DNA of 64,000 bases from Eucalyptus grandis. Its lineage: Eukaryota; Streptophyta; Magnoliopsida; Myrtales; Myrtaceae. The notes beneath the pieces are model-generated. The model was not told the origin of the DNA. It saw only the letters and a program-made list of their open reading frames with translations, and ran no database searches. The stretch is from positions 830,199-894,198 of the forward strand of contig NC_052621.1 in the NCBI RefSeq assembly GCF_016545825.1, given 5' to 3'. This document shows, one piece after another, positions 11,668 through 26,657 of this stretch (position 1 is the first letter of the stretch; every line of letters starts with the position of its first letter). The position numbers and the translations under genes are program-made.

Positions 11668-13489
11668 GACTTACCTATTTAAAAATTTTAAATAACACTT
11701 TATTAGGGGTGAGAGGTTATATATTCCACATTTCACCTATCTAAAAGGTTCACTAATTTTTAGAACTTGAATCCTATCCTGTAAACTCGAGAACTTAGAA
11801 CCAATCACCTACTTTGTCACAAGTTCTGTGGTCAATTCTAGGGTCTATGCAGGTCCCACTTGTGCTCTTAATTGAATGATTGTAGTGATTCATCACTGTT
11901 AATGACTACTATTTGCAACAATCTATAGATCACAACTCTCATTTACCACATGAAAATTATAACATATTAACATAGTAAAAGTCTTAGTCATGGATATTAT
12001 TAGAAATGGAAGCTCAAACTAGTGATTTAGATTACACACTTCTCATTGGATGTCCTCATTGGATGCTATGGAATGCTGCAATGTCACGTGAAGACATAAA
12101 CCAAGCAAAAGATAAAGATTTGTTCTAGGTCCTACTTTCACTTGGAATTTGAAACTTACTCATCATAATAGGTTTCCCAATTTTTGGAATTCATAACTTA
12201 TTATGCACATCCTAGAACCTACAACCAGATTAGTTCCAATTTATCCGGTTTTAGGTTTTCGATTTTATCCTGAAATCATGCTCACCGCTATATTTATCGA
12301 TGAAACTCTTATCATCTTTGAATGACTTTGTATTCTAGAATAGGCAATAATAATTTTTTTTTCTTTTTACACGTTGAATGTGCTCAATGTTCTCAAATAA
12401 AATAAAAGTTAGTTCGAATACACTTTATTCAATGCAAATAAGGTTTTTCCATACTCGCCAATTATTAAATCATTCCATGCATTAATGCACACACCCTTTA
12501 GATTGCGTTTGGTAGTGAAGATAAAATTTAGGATAGAATAATATCTTATGTTGTGTTTAGTGCCTACACAAGACAAGACAAAGTCAAATATAATGGATAT
12601 AAATCGGATAAAATTATCTTATGGAAAATGTGAGATAAATGTAGATAGAATTTCTAATCCATAAAAGGAAAGTTATTTTCACAAATATAAACTCCTTAAA
12701 TCAACAAATTTTAAATTATATTTCAACATAAATAATATTTAAATTCTAATATAAGAAATTCAAAATGCCAAAAAAAAAAAAAAATAGTTTTTTTAATTTA
12801 ATCTTGTTTTTATTTATATATTCAAATTTAATTTTACATTATAATATAAATTCAATATATAAATATATATTCATTACAAATTTTTAGGTGTTTTGGTATT
12901 TTAGGTACATTAGTACGGTTTTCTATTTAATAAAAATTTATTATAGAATGATGGAAGGGGAAGAAAGAAATAAAAAGAAAAAAATAAATTAAATAGAGTA
13001 GAAAATAAAAAAAAAATAAAATAAAAATAAGGTAGACAAGAGTGTAGTGAGAAATTTCTACCATCTCAATTTATAAAATTTGTGATTTATTTATATTGAT
13101 ATACTGTTTATATCCAACAATATATATAATATGATGTGAATATATCCAATTTTATTATTGCAATCACCAACTAATAGATATGATATAACAAAATCTCATG
13201 GATTTCATATAATATCCTATCCAGTTCTATCATGATTAGAAATTCAAATGACCAAACATAGCTTTAGAAGATTGTGCATATCTTAGTAAGGTCATTGCTC
13301 TCTTGCCATTTTTATATGCTGTAAAAATGAAGACATTAATCATCCAGCTATTGATCAAATAGATTGACTAAAATAATTTATAACAGTAAAAGCACTATAG
13401 ATGTAAGGGAATTTAGAAAGAAAAGCTGAACTTTAACTAGATTTAATGCAAAGATGTATACATAATTATTTTAACAAGACATCGGTTTA
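11668..13489. mobile_element. Composite insertion splitting the A2 repeat
   Basis: Homology to the other two leader copies stops near 11668 and resumes near 13490. The inserted DNA is AT-rich and non-coding and contains a Harbinger-like MITE (12501-13263). It also has about 150 bases (12330-12480, around acacgttgaatgtgctcaatgtt) that recur near 24735-24890. No target duplication could be assigned to the whole insert, so it may have formed in several steps. Confidence 0.5.
12501..13263. mobile_element. PIF/Harbinger (Tourist)-like MITE
   Basis: The ends are GATTGCGTTTGG and, inverted, AGCTATGTTTGG, each next to TTA (12498-12500 and 13264-13266). A TTA/TAA target duplication with TIRs ending GTTTGG is typical of PIF/Harbinger MITEs. 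The element is 763 bp, very AT-rich and without coding capacity. Confidence 0.55.
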
Positions 13490-13740
13490 AAATGAAAGTT
13501 TATAAAGATTGCCAAGTATTTGTAATCTTTTTAGTATATATGAAGAGCCACTAATTAAACACGTGTGACCTCAAAGTATATTTCTGAAAATTGAACAATG
13601 TTTTTCTGAAAGAAAATCCATTGCGAATAGATAAGTTTTGAACACATGAGTTATTTGTTGAAACTCAAATTTTATTGACAAATTCATTATATATTTTCTA
13701 AAGGCATAATAGTTCATTAGTTCCTAGGTTTCCGTTCATG

Positions 13741-15535
<1,795 letters not shown>

Positions 15536-16009
15536 TGGCAAATCCACTCAGGTGATTCCACGAGATATGGGTAATGTACATGTCCAATATCTAGGAAATG
15601 TAGTCAATAACATTAGGATAACTTGAGGCTTTTCGAAGGATGCGCGCCAGTTTCCGAGTATTTCTCTTAGTCCCCCAAGAAAGTCAAAAGTTTTACCGGG
15701 GCTTCTAATCACAAAACTCTGTGAAATGTGCTTTCCCACTTTCCTGTGCTGAGCTGTCGCAACTTTTAGTTCTCGACACCTCTCAAGGGGGATCATTATG
15801 CTGATCTGCATAAGCGTTTAAGTCTAAAGATCTTAGCTAGGACAAATTTCTCCATCTTTCACACAGCACAAAGAGTAAGAAACTCTCAAAAAAGGGTTGT
15901 TCTTACTCTCTGCCATACCCGTTTACTCCCTCTCTTCTTCTTCCCTCCCTGCCCAATTGCTTAAAAGCGCAACGGGGACTTCTATGCTCTGGCCACTGCC
16001 ACTGGCTCC

Positions 16010-16745
16010 AAATTCGAAAACAAAAACCCCTTGACCATGTTATTAATCATTTTTGTTGTATTCGGAGAAGTTAAAGTCACCAATCCCAATCTCAGAAGTG
16101 GTCCATGTTCTTTGTCTCCTGGGCATATCCTGTTGAATATTTTGGCAAATTTGAAATATTTTAGAAAACAATGGCTTTGAACGAAGTTATAGTCGCCATG
16201 AAAGCCATTACTATTTTGATGACTATATAACAGCCTTTTAACGGTCAAGTAATGGCATTATAATAGCTTTGTAATGATTATTTCTTCATAAACTCTCTAT
16301 TATTTTACAATGACTTTATAATGGTCACCTCTCTGAATTGATAAATATTAAAATTTAAACCACAATCCTTAAAAACACATCGAATTAAAAGAGTACTTTT
16401 CTTTCCTTGTCATTGTTTCATTACACATTACGTTGTTACTATTCATTCTATTATTCAGTATGGAATAAAGAAGAAGTCTATTTAAGAGAATAACAATTAG
16501 AGCCTATAACACCAAGTTTCATATTTCAAGGGGTGCAATTATCTTTAAAGACAGTGTTTACACACCTCAAATATTTGATATTATTTTTTTATGTTTTCAT
16601 ATTTTCCACAAATCTCCAGCACTTTCTTGTTTTTGATATTTTCTAATATTTTTCCAACATATCCTAGTACAGTCTTCCTTTATTCGCGCCCTGGAGCCTC
16701 CAGAAAAGAACTCAAGCTGAACAGATGGCACCCACATCACCACAA
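16010..16745. mobile_element. Insertion specific to unit B, unclassified
   Basis: The homologous unit A sequence is continuous at about 2125-2145 (between cactgcc and ccatatccag). In unit B the flanks are separated by about 735 bases of AT-rich DNA. No clear terminal repeats or coding capacity were found; the type is unknown. Confidence 0.45.
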
Positions 16746-17121
16746 TTGACAAAGAACTCCAAAAAACCACATCCAGAATTAGGTACAAAGGCTAATGTAC
16801 ACCAGAATATAACATCCTCTCCGATGTCCATATTAAAACAATCAAAAACCAACCCAAATTCACAAATGTAATAAAAAACAAAAAGTAGCTGTCCGAATCC
16901 TGCATTTCAATGAAGTCCTAAAACAGAAACACTTCGACTCAACCTGACAGCAACTGAAAGGAAAGATTCCTTCACGGAAGGGAAAGGTCCCTTAATGAAT
17001 TGTCTCAAGCTAAAATTTTTCGAACTGGACGACATAGTTCAATAAAGTACAAAGCAACCATCGAGTTCAAGCATCCCCGAGCACTGCTCTCTTAACTCAT
17101 GATTCTTCTTCAGGTAGATTG

Positions 17122-19229
17122 TTAATGTCCCTTAGCTGATGGAACTTGGTCCTTTGCGTTGTTTTGCTGAAGCGCTCGGGTGGCAGCTGAATATGATGCT
17201 GAGAGAACAATAAAAAAATCCGTAAGATATAGCTAGTCATTTACAATTCTACTAGTGCTAAAAAACAGGGGATTTGTACATTCTGCTTTTACATTTTCTT
17301 TGGCTGATTTCGCTGACCCACCAATTCCATGACAGGTCGATTTTGATGGAAATAATTGACAACAGTTTGAAAGAATATGATCGATGCGCTTCTGCATGCA
17401 ATCAGTCAAAACAACAGGTGTTTTTTGGACCGTCGCAAAACTAATGACTTGGTAAATGCATCTGAACCGATCTACTTGGCAATGGTATGCAAATTAAAGC
17501 AACAACTTAAAGTGGGACATTTTAATCTGGGGAGGGGGCGCTGGAGAGGAGTTAAAGATTAGAACGACCTTTCCAAAGGTGAAAGTGTAGCCGACTAACA
17601 GCAGAACCAGCAATTTTAGGAATTGCATCAAAAAGCATATCCTCCGGTGTGTCCTTCAGCTCTTGAAAAACTTCGTAGATGGTATTGCCATTCTCAAAGT
17701 AGATGTACTCATTCGGATACTTTGTCCTCCCTCCAGCATGGAACTCAAATTTGTAGGGACTAATGTACTGCACAGTTGAACATTAAAGATGAATTACTTT
17801 ACAAAACTTCGATTCATATGTTCCTCTTCTATTTTTCCCTCTTAAATCCTTCCAGGCTAAAAAAAAAAAAAAATCGAAGTACAATCAGTTACTTACTTCA
17901 GAGTTGTTGCATTCATTGCAGCTGCAAAGAATCTTCGGCCCTTTTATGACACCACGAAGAATTATCTGTGGAACTCCGTATGTCAAGCATCGAAGAAAGA
18001 AATATAAAAATTAATAAGAAACAAATCTTTAAATAGACTTAAAAACAACTATATGAGCAAGAACTTACATCACGACTACTCAAAATATACTTCACCGGAG
18101 CACCATCAAATATTCCAGTTGATAATAGATTATGGACGGATGATAGGAATGCGTTAGGGTGAGGCTGAATAGTCCTCTTTGGCTTCTCTCTTCTAGAAGC
18201 TTTTTGTTTTTTCGGATTCACTGCCAAATTCATAATGCTCTCTCGAAAAGGATGAGCCTTTGGTTCAACTGTGCCCACTTGACTGGCTGGCCTTGAAGAT
18301 TGAGCAAAGTTTTGATTGTCTAAAATTGCCTCGTTATTGGCAGTGACTGTAACTTGTCCAAAAACGACGACATTTCGTTTGTGCTTATCGTTGCAATCTA
18401 AGGTTTGATTCACATTGCATCCACCGTTGTGAATCACATGCATCGGTGTGTTATTTTGATAAGCATTCACCTTGATAATGTTCATCTGGCTAGTTGCCCC
18501 TGACAAATTAGCATATCTTGGATATTCGTCAATTGCCCTGTTATAAGCAATGGCCGTGCTAGATGCATGTTTAGGTTCTTCATCAGCTCTGCTAGAAACA
18601 ATGTTCTCCTCGTAGTTGCGACCTAAGGTGAGCCGCAGGTCCAATCCTTCATTGCGACTCCTGCGACTCACATCCACTGGTGTGTTACTCCCATCCTTTA
18701 TCTGAGGTGGATGACCCAAAGACAAGAAGCTGGCATAGCACTTACTACAGACAACAGTCCTCAACAATCTTCCGTCATCAGCCTTTCCCAAAAAGTTGCT
18801 TATCGGCGCAAACATGACATTGTCAGAATCATGAACGCGATTGAATTTTGTCTTTAGGATTTCACGAAAATGGTGAGAGTGCGATGAGGCATTACCTCGA
18901 CGTGCATTCTTGAAACCGTTCCTCTTCGCACTCATACCACCGACACCAAGTGACGAATCAACCATGTACGGATATTGCGAGGGTCTTGATACAAGTTCAC
19001 CTTGAACTTGACCTCGAATCAATGGATAACTGGAGGCTTTGTACAATGGATAAACACTCCGGTGCATAAAATTCGGACTGGTGAGTGCAGCTTCAACTGC
19101 TTTTCTCTTGTTACTCGACATTCCGGGCCGGGTTACATCCGTTAACCACGGATAGACGCGCTTCACATGTATTCTTGGAGTATAATAGCTTTGTTCAGCA
19201 TATTTGCTCCATCCGTTGTCCTTTGCCAT
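17122..19229 (-). CDS. EAR-motif/TDBD (Tify-domain-binding) protein, copy B
   Basis: Tandem paralogue of the gene at 2512-7954, with the same predicted role as a TIFY-binding, TOPLESS-recruiting adaptor in the nucleus. Exons on the minus strand are 18069-19229 (from ATG), 17897-17965, 17569-17767 and 17122-17186, giving 497 aa. The last three exons keep the lengths and phases of copy A except for a slightly longer C-terminus. The EAR motif LDLRLTL is intact. The TDBD runs from LLSTGIFDGAPVKY through CSCNEC to HFHLWKAATRALQQ. The start is taken at MAKDNGWSKY because the copy A start exon is damaged here: its ATG reads CTG and its acceptor reads CTCG near 21495-21520. A 7-base deletion at about 19240 would also break the frame from any upstream start. 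The acceptor at 19247-19248 still allows the exon to begin at 19246. All later frames are open, which argues for a working gene. The 5' end is uncertain. Confidence 0.78.
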
Positions 19230-19246
19230 TGGAAAAAGTTCACGCT

Positions 19247-22140
19247 CTAGAAAATAATGAAAAAATATTATTAATTGGGGACAGATGACTAATTGACAAA
19301 AAAAGAATCGAAGTATTTTAAAAGTAAGAGAAGTGAGCACTGCAAGTGAAAAAAGTATACTTCACCTAGCAGAATGAAAAACATTAACTCATGCATAGGA
19401 TGTATATTGCTGCATTGACATAAGGTGCTCGTGATAAAGTAATGGCAACTATGGCAATTTCATAGAACAAGATGTCGCTTATGATAGCATAATCAAAGTA
19501 GTTGGACTGTTCGCGTAAAAAAGCCAAGTGTCCTATGGAAACTGTAAACAAAATCCTTATTAGATATCTTTCGTAGATTATATGCGGGAAAGAAACTGTG
19601 GATACAAAATTGCGAAATACCAGAAATAGTCATACCAATTACCTAAATGCACTATCAGATCATACCTGTCACAACGAGTTACTTCAAAGAATAGCAGACA
19701 TAAGAGAGTCATACCAGTTTTCATTTTGAGCAGAATATACAAGAATCAAAACTTAAATAAGAGATAAGTGAATGACCTATTAAGAAGATGTTTATGGCTT
19801 ACTTGTACCGCACCTGTCAACTTCAAAATAAATCTAGAGAGTTCTAGTGTTAGCAAATTTGAACTGTCAGGAAACTCTGCTAAAATTTGGGCATTTGACT
19901 TTAGACAAGAATTCTGTCTATATTCTCAACCGTTATGTTTCTAGATTCTTCCCATGTTCCTAGTTTCTAGCTTTTGATAGACCCCAAGGCTTCGGAAAGG
20001 CTGTTCTTGAGACTTGTTTATCAAAGGTAACAGCATACTCTGGACAATGAGATTACAGTCATCACTGATACTTCATGGAGAAATGTAAATTCATAGAGAA
20101 GACAATCAGGTTTGTTTTCTTTACAAATATGGGATCCTCCATCACGCATGGTCATGCAACCCAAATGCAGATGCACGCTAGCATGAAAGTTGAAAGATTT
20201 TCTGACCTTTCTGTATTTTAGTTCCCTCTACTATTTCCCCATTCTATAGGGAACATGAGTAACACTTATTTCTCAAGTTGTGTTTTCTCATTAATTTTAA
20301 CTACAAAGGAATTGTTTACTCACGGACTTGGATTATGATCTTCGGCAATCAACATGCAATGGCCATATATGAAGCAGAACTACGACTATTTGGTGCAGGG
20401 CATAACCTGCTGGTTTGCTGCGTTGTCTCATTGGTCCTGACCACCTTGTGTCTATGATAGGGGACAAGTTCTTCTCTATTCAAGCGCCACTGCGGGCTCT
20501 TATAGAAACTTTTCTATCGTTTCATGATCTTTTAATTGGAAGTACTATACACACGAGTCCTTTCATGGGATTCAAGTTGAAAAAAAAAAAAAATTCAGTG
20601 CGTGTATCCCACTACAGCTATAGTCGAGTTTAACATTGTCGAATGTTGGTCTTCCCTACTCATCCTAGAGTAAGCACAAACAGACCCAGGGCAAAGCATC
20701 GGACAATTCGAGCAGTTCTCATTGTGAGAGGAAGAGAAAGTGGGGAAGTTTTCATAGTCGATATATGTCTAGCAGGCTTGGCTTTCATCGGTGCACTTCC
20801 ATACAATGCCTGCTCAAGTTAATTAGAGGCGCGAACTATCTTAGGGCGGCAGGAAATTGGCATTTGTACTTGTTCATGAATGTAATCAAGACATAATCTT
20901 ATATTCTAGGACATACAACAAAAGATAAAGGAGCTGAATACACTCTCATAGGCCTTAAAGAGGAATCTTAAGATTAGTTTGTAGTGGAAGACGTCATAGG
21001 CATCTCTGCAGGTCTAGAAATGTGCAAAAGCAATCGTATGATCTTCTTTTTACGGTTCCGACTTGGTTTGAATTACCATTTTCTACCCTCAAATCAGGTG
21101 TTGACAATATCCTAGTAAGCTAAACTTTCAGTAAGTTTGTAACAAACTGACGACATTAATTACAATTTACGATAAAATTGCTCATAGACAAGGCGCGTGT
21201 CGTTCAACGCAATGGTGCCAAAATAAGCTTAAGTGTTATAAGACAATTCAAGTATTCCATTTCAGTAGATATATTTCAAATAACTAGATTAAGTTTCAAA
21301 TCGGGAGCTTACTGCTTCAAAATCTTGGTTAAGTGTACATAGCCACGATAAAATAGTTGAACCGCAAGGGAAAATAAATCCTTCGATCTACAAGGAAAAC
21401 GCTAAACGCCAAAAATTCAAAACAGCAAAATAACAAAATTCGAGAGTAAATTGGCAAGAGAAAAGCATCCCTGAGAGTTCAAAGATCAGTACCAGTTTTC
21501 CAGCTTGAAAGTCTTGCGAGCAAAAGCAAGGTCACTGTTTCGTCACCTCGAGCTCGTAGTGCACTGCGAATGACCATAAAAAACCATAAACTTGTACATT
21601 TATGACAAATTTACCCCGAAAAAAAATCAAAAGTTTACTGTCATTTGTGGATTTTCAAATGCAATTCATAGATCTACTAGGCGAAAAAGAACAACAATAG
21701 CCTAATACCAAAAAAATAAAAAAAAAAGGCCCACACACGTACAAAGATTAAAACCTGAATAAGTCAAACAAGCAAGGACTGATCTATGGAGAGAGACATG
21801 TAGTCAGGTAGAAAGACCAAGCTCAAACGATAATGAATTTCTAAGCTTGTAAAGATTTTTTTTTGGTCGTAATTAGATGATTTCATTCAAGTTATAGAAA
21901 CAGAGCAACTCCTGGCTAAGGCTTCAGTGCGTACAAGATCCAAAAGGGTTTGGGGAGGGGAAACAGCCCAGTTTGGGGATAAAGTGCCACGACCATGGTC
22001 TCCATAGATGTATGCACATTGGCGCACACACGTACAAGTTGGCACACTCCAGATATTTCACATCCTTCCAAAGGGAAAAGCGAGGAAAAAAGCAGACATA
22101 TGCAATAAAAATGACACGGTGCATAGGGAGAAGTACCTTG
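19247..22140 (-). promoter_or_regulatory. Upstream intron and leader region of copy B
   Basis: Homologous to the copy A first intron and leader. The UTR donor CCAACCAAG|GTACTTC is preserved at 22137, but the ATG mini-exon near 21495 is degraded (ATG to CTG, acceptor AG to CG). If the leader is still used, it must splice directly to the acceptor at about 19247. Confidence 0.45.
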
Positions 22141-23530
22141 GTTGGAAAATAACCGAGGTTGTTGCCGGCCGGCGGGTCTCTTTTTCCTTGGCACAGAGAT
22201 TAGGATGAGTGCTCTTGTGACGAGGAAAAATGTAAGTGAAAGAAAGGTTAAAAGGGTTACTCTTTTAAATCACTAATGGCAAGGTCTAAGAGCGATTGCA
22301 TTACCTTCTATGCAATTTCCATTTGCAAACTTCATAACTTGGAAATACGTGCCTAATTATGTGGGCCCACTCTCTCCATTCCTAGAGCCAAATTACTCTA
22401 TCAATAATTCAATAATACCAACTCGACATTGTACGAGGCATAAATCACGATTATGAATTCGTACAAAATGTTTTGATTTACAACACAATTTAATAATAAT
22501 TGAATCAATTACATTTAGCATCCTAAAGGGGACTGATGATATGATGGGTCAACACTTTTTTTTTTTTTTAAGATTTTGTTTGAATATCATTGTTTTTTAA
22601 TAGAACTTGCCAAAGAAATTTGGAGAACGAATTTAAATAACAAGTTTCTTTCAAAGAAATTGTTTATGCTGAATTTTTTTTTTCAAGCTACAAATGGACA
22701 TATTTGGCGGTTATTCTTCAAAAAATAATTATTGCAGATGATTTGTTGGCTTTTTGGATTAGCCCAAACTAGATTTGCCTTCCGAATATGGCAGAGAACA
22801 AAATGAGGGGGTATGGATGGATCGTATGCTTACACGACTTTAATCATGGACGTAGATATAGGAACAGAATCCGACCCCATAATTAATGCCTTTCATCGTG
22901 CACGGACATGTGAGTTATGATGATTTACTACGAGATTCGTTCGCAGTCAGTCTTAATTACGAGGACAGGGTAATCACAGTAATGGTGACAAACTGGGAAG
23001 AGAGGAAGCTGCACTAAAAGCATGAAATCTTTTAATTCCTCATGTATGTATGTGGATAGTTTTTGAGTCAAGTTGAATTAGCGGTGGTACGATTTCTTTC
23101 CCTAGAAGACGACGGGGCGCTTCTCTGGAGAACTTACTGGAAATTTTTTTAACATATATAGCAGTTCGACATTATAGTTCAAGAAAATTGCCAAGTATCC
23201 TTAGCCCGTTTAGCATGTTCAAGAGCCACTAAATTAACACGTTTGCTGGCCTCAAAGTATAGTTCTAAGATTGAACATTATGATTTTTCAGACAAGAAAA
23301 TCCATTGTAGATATATTTTATACACATGTGATACCACATTAATATCGATGATCATATGTAACACTGTCAAAATCCAAATGGGAGATACAATCGTAAAACA
23401 TTTTGCAATAGGGAATCAAAGTTCATAGTCCACACACACAAGTAGGTTCCTTAAGTAGCAAAGCAACCCATGTTACCTGAGATATAGACAAAATTTGCAT
23501 TTATCAATCTCATAAAATATTCATGAATTA

Positions 23531-24990
23531 GTTTGTCAACTTCAAAATATCATAAAGGCTTTTCGACATATTCATGGCCTCAATTGGGCTGTGTAACCCT
23601 CCAAGCCATGTTGTGGTACTTTCTATGCATTTTCCCTACATTTTGCATCATCATAGGTATGTCTTTAGGCATTATCCTTTCGATGCAGAATTTTTTATAC
23701 AGATGAGCATTTGCCCAACTCGCTTTTGGTATGGTAAGTCGAGTTCTCACTTTTTCATTTGCAATTCGTTTCTCTAAAATTGACTCGCAACATTTTTCTC
23801 ATGTCATCTCGAAGTTCTCGAAGGTAGTGCGATCCAAGTAGGAGGTTGTGAGGGTTAGATATGTTTTTCAATCTCTCTCCTTTTTATTAAACGGACATCG
23901 TTACTCTGTTCAAAATTTAATTAGGACATTTTTTGTGCATAGTTGTTATTTTCACTATATAAAGAGCCTAATTCCTTTAAAAAACACAAACTTTAACTTG
24001 GGTCCTAATTTTGGCTAGCCCATTTTTTTTCTCATAAAAAGACAACTTTAGTTCATATCTCAATTCTAATTTGAGTTTTTTTTTTTTTTTTGTCTCATGC
24101 AAACACAAACTTTAGGTCCAGTCTCAATTCTAATCCTTTTTTTTGTCTCCTAAAAATTTGCTAACTTTAATTGGTTCCCAAATCTAGCCAAGTTTCCTTT
24201 CAATGATGCGTTTAAAGATTCAACACATCACTCCACATGTACTTGATGTAAACTTTAATTGGTACCCAAATCTAGCCAAGTTTCCTTTCATAGATATAGG
24301 TATGGATTAAAACTTAGCGTTTTCTATGTAACAAACAAAAGGTTTGAGCTAGAATTTGGACTTGAGCCAAAGTTGGTGTTTTTTTTTTTTAATGATAAAA
24401 AGAGAGTTTGGGCAAGAATTGGGAGTTGACTTAAAGTAGCTTTTTTTTATGAGATGAAAAGAGTTTTGGCCAAAATTGAAACTTGAGCTAAAATTGGTGC
24501 TTCTTAAGGCATTTAAGCCTTATATAAAGTTATGGATTTCGATAAAATATAATTGTCACATTGCTTGTGCAACACTAGAGTTTTTCCAAAATCCATAACT
24601 TTATATAAGGCTTTCCATAAATTTCTAGAGTTCATAATTGTGTTTTTCAGAAATTTCGAGATAAACCCATTTGGCTTCTTTGTGAACATTGTAGAGTTCT
24701 TGCACATTCCTTTTGCACGAATGGCATCTTTTTGGTAATCTAGAATGGGTAATAACAATTTTTTTTAACACGTTGAATGTGCTCAATGTTAAGTAATAAT
24801 AAAATCTCAGATAATTTAAAGTTAGCCCAAATACACCTTATTCATCGTACTAAAGGTTTTTCCACGATCGCTAATTATTAAATCATTTTTGTACTTTTAA
24901 AAAGAGTTTTGGGGCTTAACTAGATTTTTCGATAAAAGGTTTGGGGCCTATTGAGCAATTAAAAGGTTTCAACTGATAAATGTTTAGGAC
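23531..24990. other. Intergenic with low-complexity and foldback DNA
   Basis: No gene was seen. Around 23990-24490 there are several degenerate copies of a motif like aaaattggt...ttgagc and its complement, suggesting remnants of one element. A hairpin lies at 24518-24613, and about 24735-24890 repeats 12330-12480. Confidence 0.5.
24518..24613. repeat. Perfect-arm hairpin
   Basis: The arms are ccttatataaagttatgga and its exact reverse complement, separated by about 50 bases. The similarity extends weakly outward on the right arm. It is probably a MITE remnant; the loop size does not suggest a typical microRNA precursor. Confidence 0.7.
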
Positions 24991-24993
24991 TTA

Positions 24994-25875
24994 GGGTGCA
25001 TTTAGTTAGACTTTTGGGGAAAGTTTTTGAGAAAATATAAAGGACTTTAAGTTAAAAGAGTTTTTCAAAATACAAATTGTCTTATTAAATTATAATGTAA
25101 AAGTTCATTGTAAATTAAAGCAAAATAGTGTTTAAAGAAATTATATTTATAAAAGGAGTTTTGTGATTAAATTAAAAAAATCGGTCAAAAAAAAAAAAAG
25201 TTGGCCAATGAAGAGCAAGTGGATGTTAGCGATTGCCAATGGCCAACATCTGAGGTTGCAAGACCTCAGGTGGCCCCCAAAGACAACTAACGAAGGCCAC
25301 TTAGGGTCGGGCTACCCCCGTGAGGGTCACACGACCCTTGCAACTTCTTATGGAGGCCGCGTGACCCAGATCTGGGTCATTGCGACTCTCAAGGGGTCGT
25401 GCGACCTCAAGCGGCCCTTTATGAAGATCATGCAACCCAAATCTGGGTTGCTGTGACTCACAAGAGGTCGCCACGACTCGCCAAGCTCATGCAACTAGCC
25501 TGTGACGGTCACAGGGGTAGTCACAACCACCCGGGTCTCTCTCCAACCAGTCATAACCCGTTGTAGCCACATGCAACCACGTCGGCCAACTTAATGGAGA
25601 AGAAGATGAACAATGATATCACAAGGACAAAAACGGAAAAACAAAAATTAAGTGAGGATGGTTTTGGAATAAAATTTTTATACTAAACCCTAGAAAGGAT
25701 ATGCCAAGAATGTTAAAAGCCCACTATAGTCTAGGATCTGCATTGGACTTTCAATCTTGTGAAGGCCAACTTTTCCCTAACGAGGTTGGCAAAAATTTTC
25801 CCGAACACTCAATATTTGGCCAAATAAGTTTAGGACATACAAAACCCCTTCCCAATGCCCTCCCCAAACGTAGCC
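24994..25875. mobile_element. Harbinger-like TIR element with GC-rich centre
   Basis: The ends GGGTGCATTTAG and, inverted, GGCTACGTTTGG are each next to TTA (24991-24993 and 25876-25878). The centre (about 25200-25560) is GC-rich and consists of degenerate gtcg/cgac and ctcgtgcgacc-like words unlike the AT-rich flanks. No protein was recognised. The TIR match is imperfect, so the class is tentative. Confidence 0.45.
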
Positions 25876-26167
25876 TTAATTGTTTTAATTAAAAAATTTA
25901 TGATTCAATTGTGTCCCAATGTGGCATTTAGGATTTATGGTGCGCTTACACCAAAATATGCACAGAATGTACTTTCAATGAAATATTTTTATCTAATTCT
26001 GTTACTTTTTAGATGCGCGATGGGTTTCCTGGTGATTTGATTATAAATTTCACATACTTGCCAGAAACGTTATAGTACAATCACCAGCATTTATTTAATG
26101 ATTGTATCGTTTTCGAAGATTGATGAAAACTAGGCAGGGAAATGAGCCTAGCGTCGAAATGGTATGA

Positions 26168-26625
26168 AATTAAACTTAAAGAAAAAAATTCATAAAAAAA
26201 TCTCAAATTATGTATACAGTAACACATTTATCTTGAATTTTTTTCTGTGACATCAAAATTTTAAACTATGTCCACTTGGACACATTTATCCAAAAAAAAA
26301 ATAACGTAAAAAATCTTAAATTTATATTTATGTGATATATTTACCTTCCATTAAAGTTTTATTAGATAATTTTTCAACCAAAATAATATCATTTTTATTT
26401 CATTTAAGCCACTTAACCAACCACTCATGGTTACCCTAGTAGTCACCTTTCTCACTTGAGACGAGAAAGGTGGAAGTTCAATTCCCTTACCTTCTTGGAG
26501 GGTTGGGGCCCAAGGTGGGGGAGGTGTGGTTGGGTTGGGACACGTGATTGAGGAGGGAGGGTTTGCAACTTATGCACAACATACACATAGTGACTTGTAA
26601 AAGAGATGTAGGATAGGATCAGACG

Positions 26626-26657
<32 letters not shown>

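Larger units (their letters stand above)
15536..23530. repeat. Segmental duplication unit B
   Basis: Collinear with unit A (see 1625-9700). Compared with A it has a roughly 0.7 kb insertion at about 16010-16745 and lacks the 4921-5530 and 6880-7140 segments. Upstream of the gene only one leader copy is present, against two in front of gene A. Confidence 0.9.
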
